DNA of 64,000 nucleotides from Pseudoalteromonas luteoviolacea (GCF_001696455.1 NZ_MAUJ01000002.1:494285-558284), one strand, 5' to 3'; counted from the first letter of the stretch, positions 37,194-47,459 are shown. Made by a program: numbers and translations. Notes: generated by a model from the sequence alone, not told the origin.

Positions 37194-38273
37194 TCAGCCC
37201 TTATTAACCACAATCTCACTGCCATTTTTGAGCAGTTGTACCGCAGTCACAATAATTGGCGTGGTCAACACATCGTTATTACCAGAAACTGCTGTAATCA
37301 TGACTTGCTCACCACGTTGCTCGAGAATTCTAACCGTGTGCCTTTGCGCCTTATTGTTATCTGCGACAAAAACACTCAGCGCACCGTCTGGATGATATTT
37401 CAGCGCCGATTTAGGCACCCACACCGCTCGCATACCTGTATTTGGAAGCACAAACCCAACTTGAGCTGACATACCCGCCACAAAGCCAGCCTGAGCAGGC
37501 ACTTTAACGTGAACTGTAAAACTCCGTGTTGATGCATTAATTACTGGGACCACTGCCTGAATGTGCCCTTTAATCAGTGTGCTCTGCTCATTGTCAGGTT
37601 GAATGTCTAATTCTGTTACCATGCTATTTGAAAACGCGCGAATGTACTCCTGAGGCACGGCGACACTGAGTCTCAACTCGTCGGCAGATACAAGTGTCAG
37701 AGTATGCGTTTGCGTTGTAACCCACTCTCCCAAGTCCACATCTCGCTTCATTACAATGCCTGAAAAAGGCGCGAATAATGTTTGTCTTCTTAAGGTTTCT
37801 TTATTAACGGCTAATGTCGCTCCCGCTTTTGCTAATTCAGCTTGAGCGGCTGCCACACCAGCTCTGCGTTCAGCCAGTAATGTAGGAGCAACAAATTGCT
37901 TCTTAGAAAGAGACTCTACTTCTTCCAATTGACGCTTCGCTTCCAGCAAAGCAACTTTAGCAGCTGAAACAGAAGCCTCACTTTGTTCTAATTCTAATTG
38001 AGCCAAAGTTGGGTCAAGCTTCAGTAGCGCCTGCCCCTTGGTTACGGCATCACCCACTTCAACTAAGAGGGCATTCACAACACCCGCCTCTAAACTTGCC
38101 AGTGTTGCATTTTGTTTTGCTTCTACCGTGCCACTGAGCACCAGTTTATTTTTATATTGAAGATCCTGGGCTTCAAAAACCGCGACTTCTACTGGCGCGC
38201 TCCAAGTTGCTGTTGACCAACTTAGTAATAGGAATGTGGCCAATGCTGATACCGATGCAGACATACAGCGCAT
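37194..38273 (-). CDS. RND efflux periplasmic adaptor (membrane fusion) protein
   Basis: 359 residues with a signal sequence (about 1-25, ending TWSA). It has the half-lipoyl motif VEVGDAVTKGQALLKLD (about 71-87), a short coiled-coil hairpin (about 88-160), the second lipoyl half with LFAPFSGIVMKRDVDLGEWV (about 168-187) and a beta-barrel/membrane-proximal part to the end. It is an AcrA/MexA-like adaptor that bridges the inner-membrane pump and an outer-membrane channel. The ATG follows GAGG at good spacing. It is the first gene of the RND operon. Confidence 0.93.
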   Translation of the reverse strand: MRCMSASVSALATFLLLSWSTATWSAPVEVAVFEAQDLQYKNKLVLSGTVEAKQNATLASLEAGVVNALLVEVGDAVTKGQALLKLDPTLAQLELEQSEASVSAAKVALLEAKRQLEEVESLSKKQFVAPTLLAERRAGVAAAQAELAKAGATLAVNKETLRRQTLFAPFSGIVMKRDVDLGEWVTTQTHTLTLVSADELRLSVAVPQEYIRAFSNSMVTELDIQPDNEQSTLIKGHIQAVVPVINASTRSFTVHVKVPAQAGFVAGMSAQVGFVLPNTGMRAVWVPKSALKYHPDGALSVFVADNNKAQRHTVRILEQRGEQVMITAVSGNNDVLTTPIIVTAVQLLKNGSEIVVNKG

Positions 38274-38517
38274 TTTTACACCTCAAATGATAATTGTTTT
38301 TAGTAAGATACTATGAATGAATCTACCGAACGTGCTAATTGCGACAAACCCACTGTTCTAGAAGTTAACGGTCAAAAAGTGCATAGGATTTCATTTTAAA
38401 ACACTCTGTTATTTACTTTTTGACCGACGACTAAGACGCAGCAATTCTAATATACGCTATGTGTAAAAGATGTGAATTCCCCCAGTTGCTGCCGAGAATA
38501 CTATTTGAATGAGTGAG

Positions 38518-39732
38518 TTATTTTACTAGCGCCGGCGTCAATGTTTTGCCATCACCATCAATCTTTGACAATAATTTTAGGCCCAAGATATTTGCAATTG
38601 TTGGGTAAATATCAAGGTTATTCACCTCCGATAGCTTCACACCTTGTTTAAAAGCGGGACCATGCGCAACAAACATCGCAGCCATGTCTTTACTGTAAGG
38701 GTAACCATGAGCACCTTTAGACGTAATCTGCTTATTTGTACCAAATGCATAAGGCGGTGTAGCCTCGATAATAATCTCTGCGGTGGTATTGTCGATCACA
38801 ACGCCCCTTTCTTCCAATATATCATGACTCAGCACCTCAAAACGCTTACCTCCGACTTTCGAAAAATACTTTTTGAGTTGTGCAATATCAACGTTTGAAT
38901 GTGGCTTTTTGTATAAATGTACCCGCGTAGTCCCGTTTTTCACTTCAAAATCGTCAAAGTCAAAATCAAGCTCGCTAAGCACAATTGTTTTGTTTGGCTC
39001 TACCGAGACCATGCCATGATCGGACACCAAAATAAGATTTACATCATGCGCTACTTCTGTTTGCGATCGTGTCCAGAGTTGTCCTATTAATTTATCAACG
39101 ACCTGCACTGCATCGTAAGTCTCTTTTGCATCTGGACCAAAATCATGTCCCATATCGTCGACAAGTGAAAAGTACCCGGCAATAAACTTTGGTCTTTGTG
39201 TGCTTTCCAATTGTAGCCAAGCAATGATTTGATCAACGCGTTTTTGATAACTTCCGTGTTTTGAGTAATGCATATAATAACTCGGTGTCCTGCCATTAAA
39301 ACGCGCATCTGACTCCGGCCAAAAATAAGTGGCCGCTTTTACACCTTGTAGTTCAGCAAGGTTCCATAACGGTATGCCATTTAGCCAAGTGCTATCTTGC
39401 AGCCCATTACCCATTTTATAACACGCTTCTCTGCGCTTATTGCAAAAGTAGTTATCAATAATGCCGTGGTTAGAAGGCAACAACCCCGTAATAATAGAGA
39501 GGTGGTTGGGAAAGGTTTTTGTAGGATAAACAGGACGCATATGACTCGCTCTGACACCTTTGTTGGCAATTTGAGCTATGGTTTTAGCGTCATGCTTTTC
39601 AATATAGTCCCACCTAAAACCATCAAGAGAAATTAATACAACACTTTGCTCATCTTTAATATCAGATGAAAAAGCATTAAAAGAAAAAAACGTCAAAATC
39701 AAAAATACAACTACAGTGTAATAATACTTCAT
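38518..39732 (-). CDS. NPP-type alkaline phosphatase/phosphodiesterase, exported
   Basis: 404 residues with a signal peptide (about 1-22). The nucleotide pyrophosphatase/phosphodiesterase fold is clear: SLDGFRWDY (metal ligand Asp37), YPTKTFPNH (nucleophile Thr73), GYFSLVDDMGHDFGP (Asp/His ligands), LVSDHGM (Asp/His ligands) and GAHGYP (last His). All two-zinc-site residues expected of the family are there. It likely hydrolyses nucleotide or lipid phosphodiesters in the periplasm. It is monocistronic; the LD-carboxypeptidase gene is about 150 bp upstream on the same strand. Confidence 0.93.
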   Translation of the reverse strand: MKYYYTVVVFLILTFFSFNAFSSDIKDEQSVVLISLDGFRWDYIEKHDAKTIAQIANKGVRASHMRPVYPTKTFPNHLSIITGLLPSNHGIIDNYFCNKRREACYKMGNGLQDSTWLNGIPLWNLAELQGVKAATYFWPESDARFNGRTPSYYMHYSKHGSYQKRVDQIIAWLQLESTQRPKFIAGYFSLVDDMGHDFGPDAKETYDAVQVVDKLIGQLWTRSQTEVAHDVNLILVSDHGMVSVEPNKTIVLSELDFDFDDFEVKNGTTRVHLYKKPHSNVDIAQLKKYFSKVGGKRFEVLSHDILEERGVVIDNTTAEIIIEATPPYAFGTNKQITSKGAHGYPYSKDMAAMFVAHGPAFKQGVKLSEVNNLDIYPTIANILGLKLLSKIDGDGKTLTPALVK

Positions 39733-39861
39733 TATTATTCTCGAGAATTTAAAATTTTCGATACTGTATATTTTAAATATTTCAAATTGGAAGGGCTATT
39801 GACCCCCAAAGGCAATATTTGAGGTATATAACTTAAATATAAGACAAACGACGATATGAAG

Positions 39862-39887
39862 TTGGAGCGTGGCATTGCCACCTCCAA
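39862..39887 (-). terminator. Hairpin after the LD-carboxypeptidase gene
   Basis: TTGGAG/CTCCAA and GTGGC/GCCAC form an 11-bp stem with one bulged base and a 3-base loop directly after the stop codon. No T run follows, so termination is uncertain. Confidence 0.4.
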
Positions 39888-40916
39888 TTAAATCAATGTT
39901 TGGGTAATACTTCCTTGAGTTTGTGTCAGCTCAACCTCGGCTAAAGCGCCATTAACTAAAGTTAAGTTAGGCGCTAGGTGACCAATATCTACATCATAGA
40001 CCACAGGAATTGGAAGATCGCCAAGTGCCATGGTTAATGCCTCAGTGCCACTCACTGGATCTGCGTCGTTATCTAATACAGCATTACGGCCAATTAATAT
40101 GCCTGATGCATTTTCAAAAGCGCCTTGCAGTTTTAGCCCTTGCAGTGCTCTGAAGTATTGTGTTGGTGATAATTCTGCATTTTCAAAGTATAAAATAAAT
40201 GGCTCATTGTCGCGGGCTATTGGGTTAAAGAACTCAGAGCCATAAAGCATCATATGAATATCTAAACAGCCGCCAGATAAGCGTCCTGAAAACGTGACTA
40301 AGCCCTCTTCTTTTATGTCTTTATTCAATACCTTCCATTTTACGGGTTCAGTTAAGTTAAAAGCTGCTTTAGGATCTTTGCTGTAATCTGCATATTGCGC
40401 TTCATAAAAACTAGCATTGACCTGCTTAAAGCCACTACCTTCGGCCAAGCTCAAAAAATCAAACACTTTTGATGTTAGCGCATCGGTTTGATTCAAACTT
40501 AATTGCATTAAGTTGGTGCCATGGCAAGTCGCCCACCCCAATTTAGAAAAGACAGCTGTCAGTATTGTACTGATGTCTGAAAAGCCAAGTATCCACTTGG
40601 GTTTGACATTTTGTAATCGCGCCCAGTCCAACATAGGCAGCAAGTCCATAGCCATTTCACCGCCCCAAGGCGCCAGTATCGCGTCAATACTCTCATCACA
40701 TAAGAATTGCATGAGCTCACTGGCTCGCTCTTCAATACGCGCGCTCACATGCTTGGTATTCTCTCTCAGGCATTTGCCCTCAAGTACTTCAAACCCTCGA
40801 ATACGTAAATCATTTAACACCACATCAAGTCGCGGATGCAAAGCAGCTGGCACGCCAGAAGAAAACGCCGTAATTGCGACTTTACTGCCACGAGATAAGG
40901 GAGCTGGGTACAACAT
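39888..40916 (-). CDS. LD-carboxypeptidase family protein (peptidase S66)
   Basis: 342 residues, matching the S66 family that includes LdcA and the microcin C self-immunity protein MccF. The nucleophile Ser113 lies in WILGFSDIST, the acidic and histidine partners are in LYFENAELSPTQY and DIGHLAPN, and SGGCLDIHMMLYG is a typical mid-domain motif. It has no signal sequence, so it acts in the cytoplasm. Its role is either trimming tetrapeptides in murein recycling or detoxifying an aminoacyl-nucleotide or peptide. The ATG follows AAGGAG. Confidence 0.92.
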   Translation of the reverse strand: MLYPAPLSRGSKVAITAFSSGVPAALHPRLDVVLNDLRIRGFEVLEGKCLRENTKHVSARIEERASELMQFLCDESIDAILAPWGGEMAMDLLPMLDWARLQNVKPKWILGFSDISTILTAVFSKLGWATCHGTNLMQLSLNQTDALTSKVFDFLSLAEGSGFKQVNASFYEAQYADYSKDPKAAFNLTEPVKWKVLNKDIKEEGLVTFSGRLSGGCLDIHMMLYGSEFFNPIARDNEPFILYFENAELSPTQYFRALQGLKLQGAFENASGILIGRNAVLDNDADPVSGTEALTMALGDLPIPVVYDVDIGHLAPNLTLVNGALAEVELTQTQGSITQTLI

Positions 40917-41293
40917 AAAAACTCCTTCCTTATAATAAATACGAAATTTCGGCCTAAAAAAACCTAAATACCCCTGATTATCAAAGGCGCATCAACCTAT
41001 TTAAACAATATATAAACTCAGCGTACCAGTTAAAGTATCAACAAAGTGTTAATAAGATGATTTTGCAATTTAAAAGCCAAGTCAAGAATGCTTCTAAGCC
41101 GCTGAAAATAATAAAAACATCATCGGTAAACACTACTTCAAAATATATAAGATTTGCAACATAAAAATGCCACTAACTTAATTGCCAAATTGGCTGTACG
41201 AATTACGACCATTTACTATGCTTTAGTGAGCGAAACATTAAACCATACATAATCTGCACAGATTGTATCGTGCGTTTCAAGAGGAACAATAAT
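40917..41293. other. Divergent intergenic region
   Basis: 377 bp between the LD-carboxypeptidase gene (minus) and the large lipoprotein gene (plus). It is AT-rich and should hold both promoters. No repeat was recognised. Confidence 0.35.
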
Positions 41294-44200
41294 ATGTTTT
41301 ATTCATGCAAACGGATGCATCTTGTCAGTACTTTGGTGCTAAGTATGCTTGTTGCTAGTTGTGGCGGTTCGTCAGGTGGAGACTCCGGTTCTCCATCCAC
41401 TCCAACCCCGACGCCAACACCCACACAGCCACAAAACAATGCACCAACGGTTTCAATTAGTGGCGAGAACTCCATCCAAGAAAAAAAAGAGATTTCACTT
41501 ACTGCTCAAGCCAGTGATAGTGATGGTTCGGTTGAATCATTTTCGTGGCAAATTGTGTCAGGCCCGACAGCAACCCTGACAAACTCCACGACACAAACAG
41601 TTACGTTTACAACGCCTGATATCACAGAAGATACAACGATGACACTTCGCGTCACCGTTACTGATGATGATAATGCGACAGCAAGTGCAGATTTTAATTT
41701 AAGTGTGTCACGGATTGTCAAATCAGTCACCATTACTGGATTGGTGACTGATGGGCCAATCCCCAACGCAGCTTTAACCGTCATAATCGGCGACAAGAAT
41801 TTTGAACTAGTTGCTGATGCTGAGGGCAAATATACTTACACACTGGATGTGGACGAGTCTATGGACAATGATTTAGTTCGGATCAGAGCTAAAGGGGGTA
41901 CCACGCAGTCAGAAGTCGAGTTTTACTCGCAACTACCTAGCTTCGCTTCCATACAGTCACAAGCAGGTGAAGACGGTATACTCGACAAAGATGACAACTT
42001 TGGTGTAAATATCACAAACGTCACCACATCAGAATATGCACTGATCACCAAGGAAGTTGGCGTACCGCAATCTCAGAGTGCGCTAAACCAAGCACTCGTG
42101 GGCATAGATGCTGATGAAAAGCTCACGCTGGCAGCACTTATCAAAATCGTGGTAGATGGCGAAGGTGATGACGCATTTAGCTTGCCCCCAGGTGTAAACT
42201 CAACATTTGACTTAGTCTCGAGTCAATCTGCGGTTGACGATCTGACTAACACCATTAATGAGCAAAACCCAAACCTGATTGACAGCACGAAAAACGAGAT
42301 AAAAGACGATGGCGACCTAGTAGATAGCGGCCCATCTGGTATTACTGGCGACTTTTTAATCGGCTCAACCAGTCGCTATGAAGACTTATTTTTAGAAGCT
42401 ACGTTCAACGCCGACAACACGGGGACTTTTGCCGACTATTCTAGCGGCAATATTTCTTGGAGTCAGAACGAGCAAGGTCTTGTAAACATTACATTTGTTG
42501 GTGACGTCCGTAGCAACGGTTTTCCATGCACCGACAGCGGCGGCATGCAACTCGTATGTCAATTCAAGTATAAGAGCGCAACTTTTACTATTGTCGATGA
42601 AAACCCGGTTGCTAAAGCCATTAGCATTAACTTCATTGGGGACGAAATAACAGTCGTTAGCGAAGGTGAAGGCACTGTATTACGTAGTGATATCTCTCGC
42701 CCAGCCGAACTTTCAATGATTGATAAAAACAACACAATCATGCCTGATGACAGTAAGTTCAGTGGCGATTGGTATATTAATGCGCTGTATTATATTGATA
42801 CAGGCACCTATGCGAGTAAAGTCACCTTTAACAGCGACGGTACAGGCAGTGCACAAACACCATCTGGCGAATCTCGCACTCTATCATGGGCAATCAATAA
42901 TAATGTTTTGACTATAACTTTGGCGGCGACTGACTCACTTGCAGCAAAATCATTCACCTATTGGATGATTAAGAGCGTGCACACAGGGTATCAGTTCTGG
43001 GCTACCACCGAGAAAACAGAGTCTGAAAGCCATAGAAGGCGCAGTGGCTTAATGCTGCCAGAGCAACAAATTACACTGACTGAAAGTGATGCTTTAGGGC
43101 GCTTTAGAGAACATTATGGTTCGTCTGAATTACGCAATAATTTTATCGACAATTATGTAAATGGCGCTTCTTATTACTTCTTGAGTAACTTAAGAGATGC
43201 ATGGCATGTCTCTGGCCGAACGCTTGATATGGTGAACTACCTTGATAGCTCTTCAGGCACTAGCATGTCGGTTCGCCAATGTTCTGAAAATGCCACTAGC
43301 GAACAATGTACACTCCAGTGGCACCAAAGAATTGAAGTGATATCGCGCAATAACAACGCGTGGTTTGCACGTGTTAGTTACCCTGCGTCCAACCAAAACA
43401 ACTCAAGGGTTGTGCAGTACCTTAAAGGCCAATCAACCTTGGCGCAATTTGACTATTTTTGGTTAGACAATAGGTTTATGTATTTTATTGAAGACAGCCA
43501 AGTGCTCTCCAATCAATTCACAACAAAAACCAATGAGGATAACTCAACATCTCGCGTCGTTTTAACTAACGGCAATGAAATAGGCAGTTACTCCATTGAT
43601 CAGGGGCATTTGAAAATAGATCAAATGGGCGCTGTTGGGGTTACCGAGCTAAATATGTTCGATAGAGACTATCTCAATGTTTGTGGCTACCCAGAAGGTA
43701 CCAGTTGTGATTCAGGCGAGGTTCGAAATCTATACTTTGATTTTGCCTTGGCATCTCGAGCTCTGTCGACCACTCCGCCCACAACCACGCCAATGGCCAT
43801 AGATGGTACTTGGTATATGCCCAGCTCACCAGATTTTGTCATTGTGATCCGTGATGGCGTATGGGTGCATATGGAATTGAAGACAGATCAAGATCCGCAA
43901 GGATTTGCTGGGCTAGAAATTGGCAGTCTAACTTGGAACGAGTCTACTGGAGAATTGATGGTATCTAAGGTCATTGATACTAATGGCGTTTATGGTTTTG
44001 ATTCCAACCTCATGCACGTTGCCACTGTTGCAAACAATCAACTTACACTCGACGTTCAAGGGGAGAGTCCCACCGTTTTAGAACGCTTAGTAGACGCAAA
44101 CGAGCCGAGAGTGGGTGGCTTTATAGAATATCCACTTAGCACCGACAAAATCTTTGTAAACGCATTTCTACCTGGTAATAAATTCTTTGAAGCAGAATAC

Positions 44201-44746
44201 AACCCTGCAATGTCGGATGGCCCTGGAATTAACTATGGCTCCTATGTGTACAATGCTGATTCAGGTCTTACCCAGCTAACTTATGAATTAAACCAGCTGA
44301 ATACCGATGACACGACCTTCTTCTTGTATCAAGCAGGTCCTGATGTATTGCATTGGAAAGATACCGATGAAGTGGGAGCAGTAGTTCGTGTTAAGCCTAA
44401 TAGCACTCAGCCTTACTTGGACCCATACAAACTCAAATATGAGCGATTTGCGCTTAAAGATGGCGATGTAACCCACTACATTGATATGTACAGTAATGGT
44501 ACAGCAGATTTCATATCAAATGGCCAAACCCGCTCCTTCACATGGACAGTGACGCTTGGTCAACTTAACTTGAAAGCAGTCACCCCCAGTGCAGGCCTTG
44601 CAGTTGAGGCTTATGTCATTACTGCGACATCTAAAATAGACGATGGCTGGAATGTGGATGTGATTAAGCTATCGCACCCAACTGTGCTTGATAATGAAGA
44701 TAGCCCTGACCATCACTCGAGGTTCAGTGGCACGCTTCGAAGATAA
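41294..44746 (+). CDS. Large modular lipoprotein with Ig/PKD-like domain
   Basis: 1150 residues from ATG 41294, which has AGAGGA eight bases upstream; an earlier in-frame start at 41270 lacks this. The lipobox VASC leads to a Gly/Ser stretch and a (Thr-Pro)n linker, then a PKD/Ig-like domain (about 50-135; APTVSISG ... DSDGSVESFSWQI ... TVTDDDNATASADF). Further on, at least four degenerate modules of the type WY ... F..DGTG ... SW ... L.I recur near residues 348, 488, 834 and 1049, resembling lipocalin-like or sugar-binding blades. It should be anchored at the cell surface or outer membrane. Function unknown. A terminator follows the stop. Confidence 0.85.
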   Translation: MFYSCKRMHLVSTLVLSMLVASCGGSSGGDSGSPSTPTPTPTPTQPQNNAPTVSISGENSIQEKKEISLTAQASDSDGSVESFSWQIVSGPTATLTNSTTQTVTFTTPDITEDTTMTLRVTVTDDDNATASADFNLSVSRIVKSVTITGLVTDGPIPNAALTVIIGDKNFELVADAEGKYTYTLDVDESMDNDLVRIRAKGGTTQSEVEFYSQLPSFASIQSQAGEDGILDKDDNFGVNITNVTTSEYALITKEVGVPQSQSALNQALVGIDADEKLTLAALIKIVVDGEGDDAFSLPPGVNSTFDLVSSQSAVDDLTNTINEQNPNLIDSTKNEIKDDGDLVDSGPSGITGDFLIGSTSRYEDLFLEATFNADNTGTFADYSSGNISWSQNEQGLVNITFVGDVRSNGFPCTDSGGMQLVCQFKYKSATFTIVDENPVAKAISINFIGDEITVVSEGEGTVLRSDISRPAELSMIDKNNTIMPDDSKFSGDWYINALYYIDTGTYASKVTFNSDGTGSAQTPSGESRTLSWAINNNVLTITLAATDSLAAKSFTYWMIKSVHTGYQFWATTEKTESESHRRRSGLMLPEQQITLTESDALGRFREHYGSSELRNNFIDNYVNGASYYFLSNLRDAWHVSGRTLDMVNYLDSSSGTSMSVRQCSENATSEQCTLQWHQRIEVISRNNNAWFARVSYPASNQNNSRVVQYLKGQSTLAQFDYFWLDNRFMYFIEDSQVLSNQFTTKTNEDNSTSRVVLTNGNEIGSYSIDQGHLKIDQMGAVGVTELNMFDRDYLNVCGYPEGTSCDSGEVRNLYFDFALASRALSTTPPTTTPMAIDGTWYMPSSPDFVIVIRDGVWVHMELKTDQDPQGFAGLEIGSLTWNESTGELMVSKVIDTNGVYGFDSNLMHVATVANNQLTLDVQGESPTVLERLVDANEPRVGGFIEYPLSTDKIFVNAFLPGNKFFEAEYNPAMSDGPGINYGSYVYNADSGLTQLTYELNQLNTDDTTFFLYQAGPDVLHWKDTDEVGAVVRVKPNSTQPYLDPYKLKYERFALKDGDVTHYIDMYSNGTADFISNGQTRSFTWTVTLGQLNLKAVTPSAGLAVEAYVITATSKIDDGWNVDVIKLSHPTVLDNEDSPDHHSRFSGTLRR

Positions 44747-44760
44747 CACACAACAAGTCG

Positions 44761-44780
44761 GCGCTGTTTTATAACAGCGC
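44761..44780 (+). terminator. Terminator of the large lipoprotein gene
   Basis: An 8-bp perfect stem (GCGCTGTT / AACAGCGC) with a TTAT loop, followed by GTTTAATTT, 14 bp after the stop codon. Confidence 0.7.
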
Positions 44781-44858
44781 GTTTAATTTCATAAATCGCA
44801 ACAAAATGGTATGTATATTGCTGAGTATTTACATACTTACTCGGGTGAGTTGTGAGCG

Positions 44859-45533
44859 ATGAAATTAACGCAAGACGAATTGGACTACATACATGAAATT
44901 GTAGAGCGACCCTACTTGGAAAAAATGAGTAGCCAAGTAGTTTCTGATTCACAGCAAAGGAATAAGATAAAAGGGCTATTGGCGCAGCTGATACTGTTCG
45001 ATCCGCTTAGTCTATTGCTGTCTCATGATCAACATATTGCGCTACAATCATTTGACACCAACAGCCTACTGACACTGTTTGCTAGAGGTATGCCTCAAAA
45101 GCTGCCACATGAAGCAAACGAGAATGAAATGGCTTTGCTCACCCTCATCGACCAATTGCCGAATATCATTGACGACCATGGTTTTCCACGTAACTGGCGC
45201 TTTCATCCATCCCCTAGAATTTCAATGAAACTGGCTAGTAATAGTGAGAGCCCCAAGCTTACATTTACTGTAGACAGCCTTTCACTGTCAGGGGCTTGCG
45301 TTATTACCTTTCCTCTAAACAGCTATATGTGTGTCGAACTATTCTTGCATGGGCAAGCCTGCCTAGAACTCACTTGTGGGTTAGAAATTAATATTCAAGT
45401 AGAACGTGCAGTTTCTAGAGCGAAACACCAAGTCGCCCTGGAGTTTTCTAAAACTACTCGTGATAATCCTGTACTTAAATTGCTCATATTGAGTCAATAT
45501 GTAAAGAGCCGCTCTAAAGGCGCTAGCTTTTGA
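44859..45533 (+). CDS. Hypothetical protein with PilZ-like C-terminal half
   Basis: 224 residues, no signal or membrane segment. The N-terminal half (about 1-105) is helical. The C-terminal half has the beta-strand pattern of a PilZ domain: RNWRFHPSPRISMKLAS, SLSLSGACVITF, LELTCGLEINIQVERAVSRAKHQVALEFSK. The canonical RxxxR and DxSxxG c-di-GMP motifs are only partly present (SLSLSGA replaces DxSxxG), so ligand binding is uncertain. A role in motility or surface regulation is a weak inference. It starts with ATG close to a GAG; no operon partner. Confidence 0.65.
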   Translation: MKLTQDELDYIHEIVERPYLEKMSSQVVSDSQQRNKIKGLLAQLILFDPLSLLLSHDQHIALQSFDTNSLLTLFARGMPQKLPHEANENEMALLTLIDQLPNIIDDHGFPRNWRFHPSPRISMKLASNSESPKLTFTVDSLSLSGACVITFPLNSYMCVELFLHGQACLELTCGLEINIQVERAVSRAKHQVALEFSKTTRDNPVLKLLILSQYVKSRSKGASF

Positions 45534-45584
45534 GCGGCAAAAGGCTGCCTATAAAATCTTTGCGGTTAAATAAGTCATCTTAGA

Positions 45585-46208
45585 TTAGAAAGTTTGATAT
45601 AGAACTCTTGCTGCTAGCAGTAAAAAAGCAGCGCCCAATACTTTTGAGATAACAGACTGGCGAGACTGTAAATTTAGCTTTTCATTGGCTGACGATGTAG
45701 CAATCGACACAAAAATAAACCATATCGCATCAATGGCAAATACTGTAAAACACATCAAGAAAGCCAAAGCTACCGTCATAGCTTCAGGATCAATAAACTG
45801 AGAAAACAATGCGACAAAAAAGATTGCTGTTTTAGGATTGATAAACGCCACCATAAACCCTTCTTTCGCAGCGGTTAGCCAATTGCTTGCCACCCGCTCA
45901 TTTTGCGTGTCGTTGCTACCAGTCGATTTACTTGTAAGGATTTTGAACCCTAGATAAGCTAAATATGCAGCCCCCAAGTACAATAGCCCCGTATACAATA
46001 CTGGAAACTGAGAGATTAAACTGGCAAGACCCAAAATAGACAGTGCCGCATAGCTACCTACGCCGAGCGCGTGTGCCACGCTGGCTGCAATGCCAGATTT
46101 AGCTCCCCCATTGATACTATGTCGAACAACGACAGCTAGACTAGGGCCCGGCGACATTGCCCCTAAGGTACAAATCAATGCCAAGCTCAACCATGCAGAT
46201 AATTCCAT
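45585..46208 (-). CDS. LysE/RhtB family amino-acid exporter
   Basis: 207 residues with about six membrane helices. The N-terminal motif LGAMSPGPSLAVVVRHSINGGAKSGI is the signature of LysE/RhtB translocators, and GFMVAFINPKTAIFFVALFSQF is the second conserved stretch. Such proteins export amino acids or homoserine lactone-like molecules. The substrate is unknown. ATG 46208 is chosen because GAGG lies five bases upstream; GTG two codons earlier is an alternative. It is monocistronic. Confidence 0.93.
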   Translation of the reverse strand: MELSAWLSLALICTLGAMSPGPSLAVVVRHSINGGAKSGIAASVAHALGVGSYAALSILGLASLISQFPVLYTGLLYLGAAYLAYLGFKILTSKSTGSNDTQNERVASNWLTAAKEGFMVAFINPKTAIFFVALFSQFIDPEAMTVALAFLMCFTVFAIDAIWFIFVSIATSSANEKLNLQSRQSVISKVLGAAFLLLAARVLYQTF

Positions 46209-46484
46209 ATTCACCTCTTTGAAATTGTGAACGGCGAGTTTACCTAAGTTTCGTAAGCTTAGCTAACACAATTAGGCGTCTTAAAAAGTTTAAACAATAC
46301 CCTACAGGCCTTGCCCATGAAACAGATGCTACATGACTAAGATCTCTGGAGCCTAAGCCATGACTATCCACATTGTGGGCAGGCTAATTTTATCAATGAA
46401 AAAGCTTGTCTATTTCCATTTATTCGCGACTTCTATATTATTTCGAGTGCTGGCGTCACATTAAATTAAGTAGAGTAAAGCGCA

Positions 46485-47459
46485 TTGACCAATTTAACTA
46501 TCAATAAAAAAGTCCTGATATTACTCCTCATTTTTATTGCACTGTCAGTAATGGTCTCTCTTCGCTTTTTGCCAAAAGAGATACCGCAATACCAACCCGC
46601 AGTTGCACATACTGAGCGTAATAAAATCGCTCTTTTACCCCAACCAAATAACAACCTGACATCACCACATGAGCACGTCGAGCCTGTAAACATCGAAGGC
46701 GAAACTGACGCACGAACAAACGATTCAGGTCAACTTAGAGTCATGGACAAACCTCAATGGAAGTTACCCGATAACTTTTATAGTGTATTCACGGCTTTAA
46801 AAATCGCTGCGGAAAATGGAGATGCAGAGGCAAAATACGTCATCGCAATGAATTTAGAATATTGTCTTTCCGTACCGCTAGACGACACTGCCCTGCAAAA
46901 AAAGCTGGATGAATACGCCAGCGATGGTTACGGCACGTCATCTATGGACACCGTAATTGAGCAGTTCAATTATTGTAATTACATATCTCAGTCAGAGCGC
47001 AGCCAGTTTTTCTCATACTTGGAGGATGCCGCAAACAGCGGGTCGGTCGCAGCGCAAGCGCACTTCTCCAAGATAAGACCTGAGTTTTATATGGAACTTC
47101 AAGGATATAAATCGCTAGCGCGAGATGAGTATATACATAAACGAGATACCTACATGGAGCAAAGAGTCTCTTTTTTGAAACAAGCGGGTTTGCACGGCAG
47201 TGAGCAAGCACTAAAATATTTATCTTATTTATACCACTCACATCAACTAAGCCAGAATAGCCTTGCGAACGCTTATGCCTTGAACAAATTAATTGCGCAG
47301 ATCACTGACAATAGCGACACACATAACCGCTACGCAAAATATGAGCAAAACCAATATCTACAACTAACAGCTGAAGAGCTAGACACTGCCAATGAAATTT
47401 ATGAACGCTGGATTTCGACCATTCGGGCTAACGGAACCTATTACCCAAGTAAATATTGA
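46485..47459 (+). CDS. Membrane-anchored protein with Sel1/TPR-like repeats
   Basis: 324 residues. One N-terminal membrane helix (about 8-27) is followed by a Pro/Asn-rich linker, then helical repeats from about 95 onward such as ALKIAAENGDAEAKYVIAMNLEYC, YLEDAANSGSVAAQAHFSK and FLKQAGLHGSEQALKYLSYLYH, which look like Sel1-type (SLR) units. Such repeats mediate protein-protein contacts in the periplasm or at the membrane. The start is TTG, with AGAGTAAAG upstream. No partner gene is adjacent. Confidence 0.8.
   Translation: MTNLTINKKVLILLLIFIALSVMVSLRFLPKEIPQYQPAVAHTERNKIALLPQPNNNLTSPHEHVEPVNIEGETDARTNDSGQLRVMDKPQWKLPDNFYSVFTALKIAAENGDAEAKYVIAMNLEYCLSVPLDDTALQKKLDEYASDGYGTSSMDTVIEQFNYCNYISQSERSQFFSYLEDAANSGSVAAQAHFSKIRPEFYMELQGYKSLARDEYIHKRDTYMEQRVSFLKQAGLHGSEQALKYLSYLYHSHQLSQNSLANAYALNKLIAQITDNSDTHNRYAKYEQNQYLQLTAEELDTANEIYERWISTIRANGTYYPSKY

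Noticed and set aside
39888..40916. LD-carboxypeptidase as microcin C immunity next to a microcin cluster
   Set aside because: No MccA-like peptide, MccB-type adenylating enzyme or exporter gene is near, so a dedicated immunity role cannot be supported.
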